From a virus, in IMG/VR virus record IMGVR_UViG_3300030328_001342, positions 1 through 34,442 of that record: DNA of 34,442 bases. One strand, given 5' to 3'. The notes under the pieces are model-generated. The model was not told the DNA's origin. It saw only the letters and a list, made by a program, of their open reading frames with translations, and made no database searches. This document shows positions 14,003 through 23,007 of this stretch, piece after piece. Position 1 is the first letter of the stretch. Each line of letters opens with the position of its first letter. Position numbers and translations under genes: made by a program.

Positions 14003-15235
14003 ATGCCAATTCCAGATGGTGGTTTAATAACCGAAACTAATCAACAATATTACGCGGGCGCGCAGGGATTTACAGTTACTGCGGGAGCGGGGCAGAGTGT
14101 TTTTACATTTACTTTTAATACAGATTTAATTCTTGGTAGTTTTAATCCAGCAGTGGCAGAATATGGTTTAAACAACTTTAAGCTATATAGTAGCTCTGAT
14201 GGAATAACTTATACAGAGTATGTATCTACCTATACATTAGTTGATAACGTGATAACTTTAGGAGCTCCATTAGCACAGAACAATATTTTAGTTTGTCAAT
14301 TAAAAAGTTTAACAGGTGGTGAGTATGGAAATAGAGATGCTTATGGTGTAGCTGTTGAAGAAAACTATGGTAGTTATGCTTATGTTACTTTAAACGATGT
14401 GATTAATAATTTTATTGTTGGTTATGTTGGAAAAGATAAATTAATACCAGATGTAAGAAGAAGCGATATAATATTTCACGCTAAAAGAGGTTTACAAGAA
14501 TTTAGTTATGATACATTAAAAAGCGTTAAATCTCAAGAGTTAACTATTCCTCCTAGTTTAAGTGTTATACTTCCTCAAGATTATGTTAATTATGTTAGAA
14601 TATCTAGAATAGACACATTAGGTGTTCAAAGAATAATATACCCAGCAAACAATTTAACAAATAGTCCTTATGAAATGCCTGTACAAGATAGTATAGGAAC
14701 TCCTATTCAAGATTGGAATGCAGATAATTTAGAAGGTAGTTCTATAACAGAAGAAAGATGGGATAAAGCTAATACAAACCTAATAAGTCAAGACTATAAT
14801 ATGGCTTTATTTAATGATGGTTTTGCTTGGGCTGGATATAACTGGGGTAATGGTAATTACTGGAATTGGGGTGAACAATATGGAATGTCTCCTCAATACG
14901 CTCAATATAACGGGTGGTTTAATATGAATGATAGAGAAGGTAAAGTTTCTTTTTCTAGCAATCTAGCTAATCAAATCATTATACTAGAATACATATCTGA
15001 CGGGTTAGCTTATGATTTAGATAGTAGAATACCTAAAATGGCTGAAGATGCTTTATATTCTTATATATCACATGCTATTATTGCTAGTAGAATAAACCAA
15101 CCCGAATACGTAGTTCAAAGATTAAAAAGAGAAAAAAGTGCTAAGCTTAGAAACGCTAAAATTAGACTGTCTAATATTAAATTGGATGAAATAGTTCAAG
15201 TTATGCGTGGACAATCTAAATGGATAAAAAGATAA
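14003..15235 (+). CDS. Probable tail tubular / ring protein (T7 gp11 position)
   Basis: This 410-aa protein has two parts. Residues 1-110 form a beta-sandwich-like domain (GFTVTAGAGQSVFTFTFNTD, then DNVITLGAPLAQNNILVCQL). The rest has VTLNDVINNFIVGYVGKDKL, RRSDIIFHAKRGLQEFSYDT and ELTIPPSLSVILPQDYVNYV, a pattern I know from P22 gp4/T7 gp11-like adaptor proteins of crAss-like and marine phages. A Trp/Tyr/Asn/Gly-rich loop follows (WAGYNWGNGNYWNWG). It probably forms a ring below the first connector. It starts 3 nt after the previous stop and ends 3 nt before the stabilisation gene, so the three are probably one translational unit. Confidence 0.7.
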   Translation: MPIPDGGLITETNQQYYAGAQGFTVTAGAGQSVFTFTFNTDLILGSFNPAVAEYGLNNFKLYSSSDGITYTEYVSTYTLVDNVITLGAPLAQNNILVCQLKSLTGGEYGNRDAYGVAVEENYGSYAYVTLNDVINNFIVGYVGKDKLIPDVRRSDIIFHAKRGLQEFSYDTLKSVKSQELTIPPSLSVILPQDYVNYVRISRIDTLGVQRIIYPANNLTNSPYEMPVQDSIGTPIQDWNADNLEGSSITEERWDKANTNLISQDYNMALFNDGFAWAGYNWGNGNYWNWGEQYGMSPQYAQYNGWFNMNDREGKVSFSSNLANQIIILEYISDGLAYDLDSRIPKMAEDALYSYISHAIIASRINQPEYVVQRLKREKSAKLRNAKIRLSNIKLDEIVQVMRGQSKWIKR

Positions 15236-15238
15236 AAC

Positions 15239-18200
15239 ATGCCACAAATAGTTAATACTTTTCTAAAGTCTAAGATGAACAAAGACTTAGACAGTAGAAT
15301 AATACCAAACGGCGAATATAGAGATGCTCAAAATTTACAAATAAGTAGATCACAAGGAGCTGAAGTAGGAGAGTTTGAGAATGTTTTAGGTAACGAACAA
15401 CAACAGTATTTATATACTGGTAGAAATGGTGCTAACTATACAGGTAAAATAATAGGTCAATTTACAGATCCAGTAGAAGGTAATATATATATAATGAGTG
15501 CTGGTTATTCTGGAAACGGTAGATGTCCTAGAGATATAGTAGTTTATAGTGGTGCTGCATTACAATCAGCTTCAACTATTTCTTTATACAGCAAGGGTCC
15601 CGGTGGAGCATTATTAAATCCCCAAGTTTTAGGTATTGAAGTAGGTATGACTTTATGGGGTGATAACTGGAATGGCCAACCTTCTGGAGATGGAGGTCAA
15701 GAAACTGATGCAATAGTTACAGCTGTGACAGCTACAAATATAGTGCTTAGTCAATCTATAACTTTAGCTGGAGGAGGTTTTGTTGGAGAAGGAGATAAAA
15801 TATATATTGGTTGGAATAATACTATTCATAGATATAATGTTAACTCCAATACTTTAACTCTTTTAGTAAGAGGTTCATTTTTAAACTTTCATCAAGATTA
15901 TAGAATATTTGGAATAAATTTATTAGAAGATTTATTGTTTTGGACAGACAATAGAAATCAACCTAGAAAAATAAATGTTACATTAGCTAACCCATTGGAT
16001 TTAATTAATCCTACGCATTATGTTAATGAGGATCAAATATCTGTAGCAAAATATTATCCTTATGAAACACCTTTAGTATTACGCCAAACTATTCGAGGTA
16101 TTACAGCTGGAGCTCAAGATACTGCTCGAAAAGGTTATACATTAACAATGGCTGACACAACTAATATTCAAATAGGTGATATAGTAAGTGGTTTTCCTTC
16201 TCAAGGTAGTCAAGAGCTTTGGAACGTAATATACATAGATCCAAATGTTTCAGTAGTTATTTATAATAATTTTAAAGATGGTAGCGCTACTCAAAGACCA
16301 GGTGCTTATAACGGTACTGATAATATAAATATTACTTTTAGTAATACTACAATGTCAAATTCTGCGGAAAGAAAGTTATCTAGAGGGTTTGATCAAACAT
16401 GTAGAGCTGCTGGTGCTGTCGCTGTTGGTAGTTTACTTTCTATAAACTACAATTATAACAACGTAAATACTGAACAATCACCTCAACCAACACCAAGAAT
16501 AGGAGACTATATAACAAGCGCTACAATGAACGGTCCTAGTGGATTGGGAATTACAATAAGTGATGAAGTTGTTATAACAGAAGTTAATTTAATAACTCCA
16601 GGAGCTACAGGAAAAATTGATATAAAACTTTCTAAAGCAGTTACAGTAAATGCTATAGGAAACGATATTACTATTTCAGCGAATCCAAATTATAATGATA
16701 CTTTTACAGGTGATCCTGATTTAATAGAGGAAAAATTTGTAAGATTTAGTTATAGATTTAAATATGAAGATAATGAATATTCATTAGCTGCTCCTTATAC
16801 ACAACTATGTTTTATTCCTGATCAAGAAGGAATTATAGGGGGAGGTAAAAATGAGCAATTGCAAGATATGGTTAACATATATGATTCTACAATTGTTGAA
16901 TGGTTTACCAATAAAATAGATACAATAGCTTTAAAAATTCCTTTACCAGATGGTGGAACAACAGAAGCTACAGCTTTAGAGTTTTTAAATAATAATTATA
17001 AAGTAACTAATATAGAAATATTATATAAAGAATCAGATGGTTTATCTTCAAAAATTCTTGACTCTATAGAGGTTAATAATTTAACAGCTTCAAATATTGT
17101 AAAAATTCCTAATAGCACTGGTAATACAACTCAATTTTATTATGATTTTAATTATGAGTCTATAAAACCTTATAGAACTTTACCTACAAGTGAACAAAAT
17201 AGAGTTTATGATAATGTTCCGTTAAAAGCTTTAGGTCAAGAAGTATCTGCAAATAGAGTTATATATGGAAACTTTTTACAAAAACATACTCCTCCAAACA
17301 ACTTAGATTATGAGGTTATAAATAGTAATAAATCTGTTAGCTATAATAATTACTCACAATATCCTAATCATTCTGTAAAACAAAACAGAAGTTATCAAGT
17401 AGGATGGGTTTTATCAGATAGATATGGAAGAGCTTCTAGTGTGGTTTTATCTAGTAACGATGATAATCCTTTATTGAATGGTTCTACTATTTACGTACCA
17501 TATAAAACATGGGGAGAATTAGATAACACGATAACTGATATAACAACTTATAAATGGTTGGGCAGTGCTTTAAGAGTTAAATTAAACAATGGTATTACTC
17601 AAACAACTAATAATTCTATAACTGGTGAGCCAGGTTTATATAAAGCTGAAGAAGATACCAGTGTAGATTCGGCAACAATTGTAAACCCTGGAACAGGTTA
17701 TACGGTAGGTGATAAATGTACTACTAATTACGGTGCTCTTGGCAACTTAGGGTTAGGAGAAGATTTTGAAATTCAAGTTCAATCTATAAGCGGAGGAGGT
17801 CCTACAGGACCAATATCAGGTTTTACAATTATTAACCGTGGAAGTGGATATGTTAATGATCAAATACTAACCCTTGTTGGTGGAACTGGAAGTAATGCTA
17901 CAGTTAAAGTAACGGTAAACGATGCTAATCCCACGGGTTGGCAATCATATAAGTTAGTTGTAAAACAACAAGAACAGGAATATTACAATGTATATTTACC
18001 CGGTTTTATATCAGGTTATCCAGTAGTAAACTCTGGTGAATATGGTAGAATAGCTTTCTCTGTATTATTAGGAGACAATATAAATAAAGTACCTAGAGAT
18101 TTAAATGAAGTTGGACCATTACAAGATGAGTTTTCTGCTTCAGTTAATTTATTTGGAAGAGTAAACAATCCAAATATTGATAATAAAAATAAAGGAGCTG

Positions 18201-20182
18201 CAGGTAATTATTATAACAATAGAACTTACCCGTGGAATACACAGTATTTTCCAGGTAGAAAAAATGATGAAGCTGTTACGGTTGGTAACATAGGTCAAAG
18301 TGGTTTACAGTTAGGAACTTCTCCTTTTGATAACACTGGAACTCAAGGCGAATTCAATAATAGTACTGGAGATATACCTTGGGGTAATCCAGGTGTATAT
18401 CAAAGTTTGTACAATCAAGAACAAGCTCCTATAGCAATGGGTTTAAAAATTGGTGCAGAAGAATCTCAACCACAATTAACACAAGCCGGATCTCCTCAAT
18501 TAAATACATTGGGGGCAAAAGTTACAGCTAATGTTTTTGGAGCTGCTCAAGGTACTAATGATGGTTGTATGGTTCCTTTTTTAAGTGTATCTGAAACCTC
18601 ACCGGTAGAAAGTTTATTAGAAATATTTTACGAATCATCTACCTCTGGAAATTTTATAGATTTAAATAGACAGGTTACAGCAGATTACGCTGGTGTTTCT
18701 GGAACTACAGTTACTGCAGGTAGTTTTGGTGAAGATACGGCTTCTGGAACAGCTTTAATTACTGCGTTTAGCTTTACAGATTCTGCTGGTAATAATTTAA
18801 CATTAGACAGTGTACCAACTATTACTCAAATTTTAGATGGAAACGGTGTTGATGTAACAGGTTCTTTTACTATAGTACAAAACGGTGGTAGTCCATTGAA
18901 TTTTGATATTAAAACAAATCAGCTGTTTTGGTATGGTAATGAAACTCCAAGTAAATCTAATACTTTTATATTATCTTTTCAAACAAGTTATAGTAGTGGA
19001 ACTTATATAGATATATTAAATAATCAAATAACTATTAGTTTAACTAATATTGCTCCGGTAATTGGAGGTTTTACTCCTTCAGTAGGTCCAGATGCTGGTG
19101 TTCAACAAGCTTGTAGTAAAGCAGGTGGATCCTCAGGATACGACACAACTACTACTAATTTTGGTCAATTTACAGGTGGTAAAAATGGAAGTGCAGATCC
19201 AGGTAGTGATACATTGGAACTATGTCATAGTCTTTCTGTACTAGCTTCACCAGTAGGATCAACGGCTGTGTTTGAAATAGATCATGAAACTGGAGTTGTA
19301 ACAAAAACAAGTGGTACCTTAGTTAACGGAACCTATAGTTTTGAATGCACGTTGACAGACGCGGCTGCTTATTATCCTCCTAATTGTATAAGTTATTCTG
19401 GAAGTTTACAAACAACATGTAATTATGATATCGTGCTTGGAACTCCTCCAGTAAATCAAGTATTATGTTATGGTCCTTCAAGCGCAATGGCTAGTTTGGA
19501 CACATCGTGTGTATATGGAGGAACGGGTTACCCGTTAGAAGTATTTTTTGGAGCAAACAAATTTATTAATTCAGGTACTGGAGGCGCTACAGGAAGTGGA
19601 ACTGCTAGTATATTATCTACTATTGATACAGCTATAGGTGTTGGTTCTTTAGGTTACGGGTTATCTTCAAATAATAATCTAAATTTAAGATACTACAATG
19701 CTTATAACGAGGCTTTAGCAGGGTTCGCGTGTGGTTTACCACCGGTAGCCCCAGTTTTTACAACAGGTTCTTTAGTTCAAGGAATATTTGCATTAAAAGT
19801 AACTTTAAGCAAAACAGCTTATGCTTCTACTGAAAATGATTATAGAACAAACTTTACAATATTATATAGACCTAGTTCATCTGACCCTTGGCAATTAGCT
19901 ACAACAGATTCTAGTTCCCCCACAGCTCCTAGCTCGACAGTTGGTAACTTTAATCAATTAGATATTACAGGGAGCGGAATAGCGAGTTCATCTTTAACTT
20001 ATCATTTTAGCGCAGTAGGAGAATATGCTTTTAGAAACAACGGTGTTCAAAATGGAACAGGATGTTCTGTTTCAGGGTGTTACACTTGTGCTAGAGTTGA
20101 TGTTGATTTTTATGATGCAATAAATGGACCAGGTCAAACAGGTTGTCCCGGAACTGCAGATCCTTGTACTGGACCACTGTAA
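15239..20182 (+). CDS. Large tail stabilisation (muzzle-type) protein with cadherin-like Cys-rich C-terminus
   Basis: This 1647-aa protein begins with the typical stabilisation start (NTFLKSKMNKDLDSRIIPNG, then EYRDAQNLQIS) and has LLFWTDNRNQPRKINV near residue 240, FVRFSYRFKYEDNEYSLAAP near 500, and KPYRTLPTSEQNRVYDNVPL with LKALGQEVSANRVIYGNF near 640-680. These are patterns of P22 gp10-like/muzzle proteins in crAss-like phages. Two Gly-Ser/Thr-Gly-Tyr repeats lie at residues 818-821 and 868-871. The C-terminal part (about 1200-1647) has a cadherin-like strand (FEIDHETGVVTKTSG, residues 1345-1359) and 13 Cys between 1292 and 1643. It probably forms the distal tail and may carry receptor-binding domains. 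Expected C-terminal propeller sequence appears in the next gene instead. Confidence 0.8.
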   Translation: MPQIVNTFLKSKMNKDLDSRIIPNGEYRDAQNLQISRSQGAEVGEFENVLGNEQQQYLYTGRNGANYTGKIIGQFTDPVEGNIYIMSAGYSGNGRCPRDIVVYSGAALQSASTISLYSKGPGGALLNPQVLGIEVGMTLWGDNWNGQPSGDGGQETDAIVTAVTATNIVLSQSITLAGGGFVGEGDKIYIGWNNTIHRYNVNSNTLTLLVRGSFLNFHQDYRIFGINLLEDLLFWTDNRNQPRKINVTLANPLDLINPTHYVNEDQISVAKYYPYETPLVLRQTIRGITAGAQDTARKGYTLTMADTTNIQIGDIVSGFPSQGSQELWNVIYIDPNVSVVIYNNFKDGSATQRPGAYNGTDNINITFSNTTMSNSAERKLSRGFDQTCRAAGAVAVGSLLSINYNYNNVNTEQSPQPTPRIGDYITSATMNGPSGLGITISDEVVITEVNLITPGATGKIDIKLSKAVTVNAIGNDITISANPNYNDTFTGDPDLIEEKFVRFSYRFKYEDNEYSLAAPYTQLCFIPDQEGIIGGGKNEQLQDMVNIYDSTIVEWFTNKIDTIALKIPLPDGGTTEATALEFLNNNYKVTNIEILYKESDGLSSKILDSIEVNNLTASNIVKIPNSTGNTTQFYYDFNYESIKPYRTLPTSEQNRVYDNVPLKALGQEVSANRVIYGNFLQKHTPPNNLDYEVINSNKSVSYNNYSQYPNHSVKQNRSYQVGWVLSDRYGRASSVVLSSNDDNPLLNGSTIYVPYKTWGELDNTITDITTYKWLGSALRVKLNNGITQTTNNSITGEPGLYKAEEDTSVDSATIVNPGTGYTVGDKCTTNYGALGNLGLGEDFEIQVQSISGGGPTGPISGFTIINRGSGYVNDQILTLVGGTGSNATVKVTVNDANPTGWQSYKLVVKQQEQEYYNVYLPGFISGYPVVNSGEYGRIAFSVLLGDNINKVPRDLNEVGPLQDEFSASVNLFGRVNNPNIDNKNKGAAGNYYNNRTYPWNTQYFPGRKNDEAVTVGNIGQSGLQLGTSPFDNTGTQGEFNNSTGDIPWGNPGVYQSLYNQEQAPIAMGLKIGAEESQPQLTQAGSPQLNTLGAKVTANVFGAAQGTNDGCMVPFLSVSETSPVESLLEIFYESSTSGNFIDLNRQVTADYAGVSGTTVTAGSFGEDTASGTALITAFSFTDSAGNNLTLDSVPTITQILDGNGVDVTGSFTIVQNGGSPLNFDIKTNQLFWYGNETPSKSNTFILSFQTSYSSGTYIDILNNQITISLTNIAPVIGGFTPSVGPDAGVQQACSKAGGSSGYDTTTTNFGQFTGGKNGSADPGSDTLELCHSLSVLASPVGSTAVFEIDHETGVVTKTSGTLVNGTYSFECTLTDAAAYYPPNCISYSGSLQTTCNYDIVLGTPPVNQVLCYGPSSAMASLDTSCVYGGTGYPLEVFFGANKFINSGTGGATGSGTASILSTIDTAIGVGSLGYGLSSNNNLNLRYYNAYNEALAGFACGLPPVAPVFTTGSLVQGIFALKVTLSKTAYASTENDYRTNFTILYRPSSSDPWQLATTDSSSPTAPSSTVGNFNQLDITGSGIASSSLTYHFSAVGEYAFRNNGVQNGTGCSVSGCYTCARVDVDFYDAINGPGQTGCPGTADPCTGPL

Positions 20183-20211
20183 TAAACTATTAAAACAAGT
20201 AATAATAATAT

Positions 20212-21606
20212 ATGGCAACTACTTTAGAATTATCATACTTTAATACTTTTTGGTTGAAAAGATTAAAAAACTTTACTCAATACCAAGAAAGAGAACCAGA
20301 TGGTAGTGTTGGAGTAGATAGTGGTGGATTAACTACTGGAACACCAGATCCATCTACAGGAGCTGGTTATATAAATTCAAATATATATGAAGATTGGTTT
20401 GTTGAAGAATCTAGAATAAAAGGAGGATACAATAATACAAGTGTAGATTTTGGTAACAAAGCTTACATAGTAGAAGAAGAAGATAAACAAATAAGAAGAC
20501 AGAATGCTTTAATTTATTCTGGTGTATATAATTCTAAAAATGGTATAAACAATAGTAATCAATTTCCAATAGGTGAAGATATAACAAGAGCGGTAGATCC
20601 AGCTTCGGGTAGTATACAAAAATTATATGCTGAAAACACAAACTTAATTATACTTCAAGAAAGAAAAGTTAATAGAGCACCAATAGATAAAGACGTGTTA
20701 TTCACTCAAGAAGGTCAACCTTTAACAGCTGATAGTAAAGTGGTTATAGGAACACCTACTGCTTTTGAAGGTAACTTTGGTATATCTAGAGATCCAGGTT
20801 CATTTGCGGTTTATGGATACAATAAATTCTTTACTGATAGAGACAGATCTGTTGTGATGCAGTTAGGGCCTAATGGTTTAAACGAAATATCTAATTATGG
20901 TATGATAGATTATTTTAGAGACCAATTAGCTGTAGAAGGGGAAATAATAGGAGGATACGATGTATTTAATAAGAATTATGTGGTTACCATTACTAATAGC
21001 ACTGTAGTATTTGATGATTTAATAAATGGTTGGACTAGTTTTATGGATTATATACCACAACTCTCTACTAGTTTATATGGTCAATACTACACGTTTAAAA
21101 ACAATGCTGTTTGGAAACATTATAGCGGAACAATATATAATAATTTCTATGGAAATCAAGTAGTTTCCAGTGTTCAACTAGTTTTTAATCCTGAACCAAC
21201 TAGAACAAAAACCTTTTCAACTATAAATTATGCTGGAAGCAACGGATGGAAAGCCAATGTTTTATCAGATTATACAGGTGTAGATTCTAATCCTCAACAA
21301 CCAGCCTTGGGTGATACAACTCATACAGACGTTTCTTCTACAATACTTAGTTATGATGAGGGGTATTACACAGATCCAAATAGTGGAGTTCAATATAGAG
21401 CAGGTTTTGATAGAAAACAAAACACTTATTATGCTGCTATAAAAAATAATTCTGGTATATTAGCTCAAGATGTTATAACTCCTGGAAATAAAGTTACAGG
21501 TATTAAAGCTCAATACGCAGTAGTAACTCTTACTCAAGATAGTACAACAGATGTAACTGGTGCTAAGCAATTGTTTAGTGTAGGAGCAGGTTACAATAAT
21601 AGATAA
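20212..21606 (+). CDS. Second tail stabilisation protein (C-terminal propeller half)
   Basis: This 464-aa protein starts after a 29-nt A/T-rich leader. Residues 134-160 (SIQKLYAENTNLIILQERKV, then NRAPIDKD) and the block FGISRDPGSFAVYGYNKFFT with DRSVVMQLGPNGLNEISNYG are hallmarks of the C-terminal part of crAss-like stabilisation proteins, where they normally follow the N-terminal half in one chain. Here they are a separate gene in a different frame. The rest is beta-propeller-like (VFNKNYVVTITNSTVVFDD, WTSFMDYIPQ). The most likely reading is a stably split muzzle: two proteins that assemble into one tail structure. A frameshift artefact is unlikely, because the upstream gene ends in its own distinct domain and a normal leader separates them. 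Confidence 0.75.
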   Translation: MATTLELSYFNTFWLKRLKNFTQYQEREPDGSVGVDSGGLTTGTPDPSTGAGYINSNIYEDWFVEESRIKGGYNNTSVDFGNKAYIVEEEDKQIRRQNALIYSGVYNSKNGINNSNQFPIGEDITRAVDPASGSIQKLYAENTNLIILQERKVNRAPIDKDVLFTQEGQPLTADSKVVIGTPTAFEGNFGISRDPGSFAVYGYNKFFTDRDRSVVMQLGPNGLNEISNYGMIDYFRDQLAVEGEIIGGYDVFNKNYVVTITNSTVVFDDLINGWTSFMDYIPQLSTSLYGQYYTFKNNAVWKHYSGTIYNNFYGNQVVSSVQLVFNPEPTRTKTFSTINYAGSNGWKANVLSDYTGVDSNPQQPALGDTTHTDVSSTILSYDEGYYTDPNSGVQYRAGFDRKQNTYYAAIKNNSGILAQDVITPGNKVTGIKAQYAVVTLTQDSTTDVTGAKQLFSVGAGYNNR

Positions 21607-21610
21607 TTAT

Positions 21611-22009
21611 ATGAAATTTAATGTAAGAAGCTTAACAGAGAGTGATTATGAAACTCTTGTTGAGTGGTGGGATTGGTGGCCTGGATGGGCTGCACCACCT
21701 AAAACTTTTTTACCTAAAACTGGTTTGATGATAACTAAAGGTGATAAAAATATAGCAGCCTGCTATTATTACCTAACTAATTCAAAAGCAGCGTTTGTTG
21801 AGTGGATAATATCTAATCCACAATATAGAGATAAAGATAGAAAAGAAGCCTTAAGTACCTTAATAACGGTAGCAGAAGGAGTTTTAAAAGAACTAGGTGT
21901 TGTTCATGTAATGACAATGGGTAGACATCCTAGTTTATTAAAAATACACAAAGAATTAGGTTGGGTTATTGATCCTACACCTTCACATGAAATAATTAAA
22001 AACTTATAA
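21611..22009 (+). CDS. GNAT-like acetyltransferase-fold protein (T7 gp13 position)
   Basis: This 132-aa protein begins MKFNVRSLTESDYETLVEWW, a GNAT-like first strand and helix, followed by DWWPGWAAPPKTFLPKTGLM, then IAACYYYLTNSKAAFVEWII with SNPQYRDKDRKEALSTLI (the acetyl-CoA-binding strand and helix) and VVHVMTMGRHPSLLKIHKELGW. Size and order fit the GNAT superfamily, though the typical Q/R-x-x-G-x-G/A loop is not clearly present. Small GNAT-like proteins between tail and internal genes are common in podoviruses; T7 gp13 is at the same place and of similar size. It may be a virion component rather than an active enzyme. It starts 4 nt after the tail gene and ends 1 nt before the next. Confidence 0.65.
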   Translation: MKFNVRSLTESDYETLVEWWDWWPGWAAPPKTFLPKTGLMITKGDKNIAACYYYLTNSKAAFVEWIISNPQYRDKDRKEALSTLITVAEGVLKELGVVHVMTMGRHPSLLKIHKELGWVIDPTPSHEIIKNL

Positions 22010-22010
22010 T

Positions 22011-22997
22011 ATGGCAGCAGTAACAGCAGTCGTCGCGGGTGTATCATACGCGGTAGCAGGAGCGGTAAAAGCTGGAAAAGCGCATAAAGAAATGCGTAAA
22101 GCCCGTAGTGCTAAAAACGAAGCTAAATTTAAATTAGAACAAGCTATTAATAATAGAAGAGATATAACTAATCCCTACGCAGGAGTAACAGATTTATCTG
22201 GTTTAGCAAGTGATTTATCCTCACAAATAACTAATCCATTCAATAATCTACAAGTTTCTACAGCAGCGGCTGAAATGCAGGCGGAAGAAACTGATATAGC
22301 TTTAGCTAATACATTAGATACTTTAGAACAAACAGGAGCTAGTGCTGGTGGAGCTACGGCTTTAGCAATGGCGGCATTAAAATCTAAAAAAGATGTAGCT
22401 GCTACTATTGAAACGCAAGAAGCTGCTAACTCAATTAAACAAGCAGAAGGTGAACAATATGCTTTAGATAATAGAATTAAAGCAACGGAAAGATATGAAG
22501 ATACTCAAATAGCTCAAGGGATGAGAGTTCAAGACGCGGAGGCAGCTGGTGAAATATTTCAATACCAAGCGCATGAAGCAAGAAGCGTTGCGGATATAAA
22601 TAGATATCAAAATATGTATCAAGGTTTTTTTGGTCATCAACAAACAGCAGCGCTTGCCTCAGCTGAAGCTACCGGTCAAATGATACAAGGAGTAGGTCAA
22701 GCTGTAGGTGGAGTATTTAGTACAGATGGTATGGGAGCCGGAACAGGTAATCCATATTTTGGTGGAGGTTCTGATAGACGTATGAAAAAGAATATAAAAC
22801 TTATAGATAAATCTCCTAGTGGTTTAAATATATATGCTTTTGAGTATATAAACAAACTATTTGGTGAAGGTGTTTGGCAAGGAGTTATGTCTGACGAGGT
22901 TCCAACAGAAGCTGTAATTAAAAACTTTGCAGGGGAATTTGATGGCGTAGACTATTCTAAGGTTGACGTTGAGTTTAAAAAAATACAACTGAGTTAA
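22011..22997 (+). CDS. gp14-like internal virion protein with C-terminal S74 auto-chaperone domain
   Basis: This 328-aa protein has three parts. Residues 1-30 are a small hydrophobic Ala/Val/Gly segment (AVVAGVSYAVAGAVKAGKAH), residues 30-230 a long Ala/Gln/Glu helical region (NTLDTLEQTGASAGGATALA is typical), and then a Gly-rich linker. The end is an intramolecular chaperone domain of the S74 type: GSDRRMKKNIKL at residues 253-264, SPSGLNIYAFEY, GVWQGVMSDEVP and YSKVDVEFKKI. In that family the chain cleaves itself just before the Ser (here S254) with help from a Lys five residues on (K259). The N-terminal part resembles T7 gp14-like ejected proteins, which insert in the outer membrane. S74 domains usually end tail spikes or fibres, so the combination is unusual. 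Confidence 0.8.
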   Translation: MAAVTAVVAGVSYAVAGAVKAGKAHKEMRKARSAKNEAKFKLEQAINNRRDITNPYAGVTDLSGLASDLSSQITNPFNNLQVSTAAAEMQAEETDIALANTLDTLEQTGASAGGATALAMAALKSKKDVAATIETQEAANSIKQAEGEQYALDNRIKATERYEDTQIAQGMRVQDAEAAGEIFQYQAHEARSVADINRYQNMYQGFFGHQQTAALASAEATGQMIQGVGQAVGGVFSTDGMGAGTGNPYFGGGSDRRMKKNIKLIDKSPSGLNIYAFEYINKLFGEGVWQGVMSDEVPTEAVIKNFAGEFDGVDYSKVDVEFKKIQLS

Positions 22998-23007
22998 TAA
23001 ATTAAAA

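Noticed and set aside
20150-20240. The 1647-aa and 464-aa tail genes as one gene broken by a sequencing error
   Set aside because: The first gene ends in its own Cys-rich domain, a normal AT leader of 29 nt follows, and the second gene starts with a plausible ATG. A frameshift would not create these.
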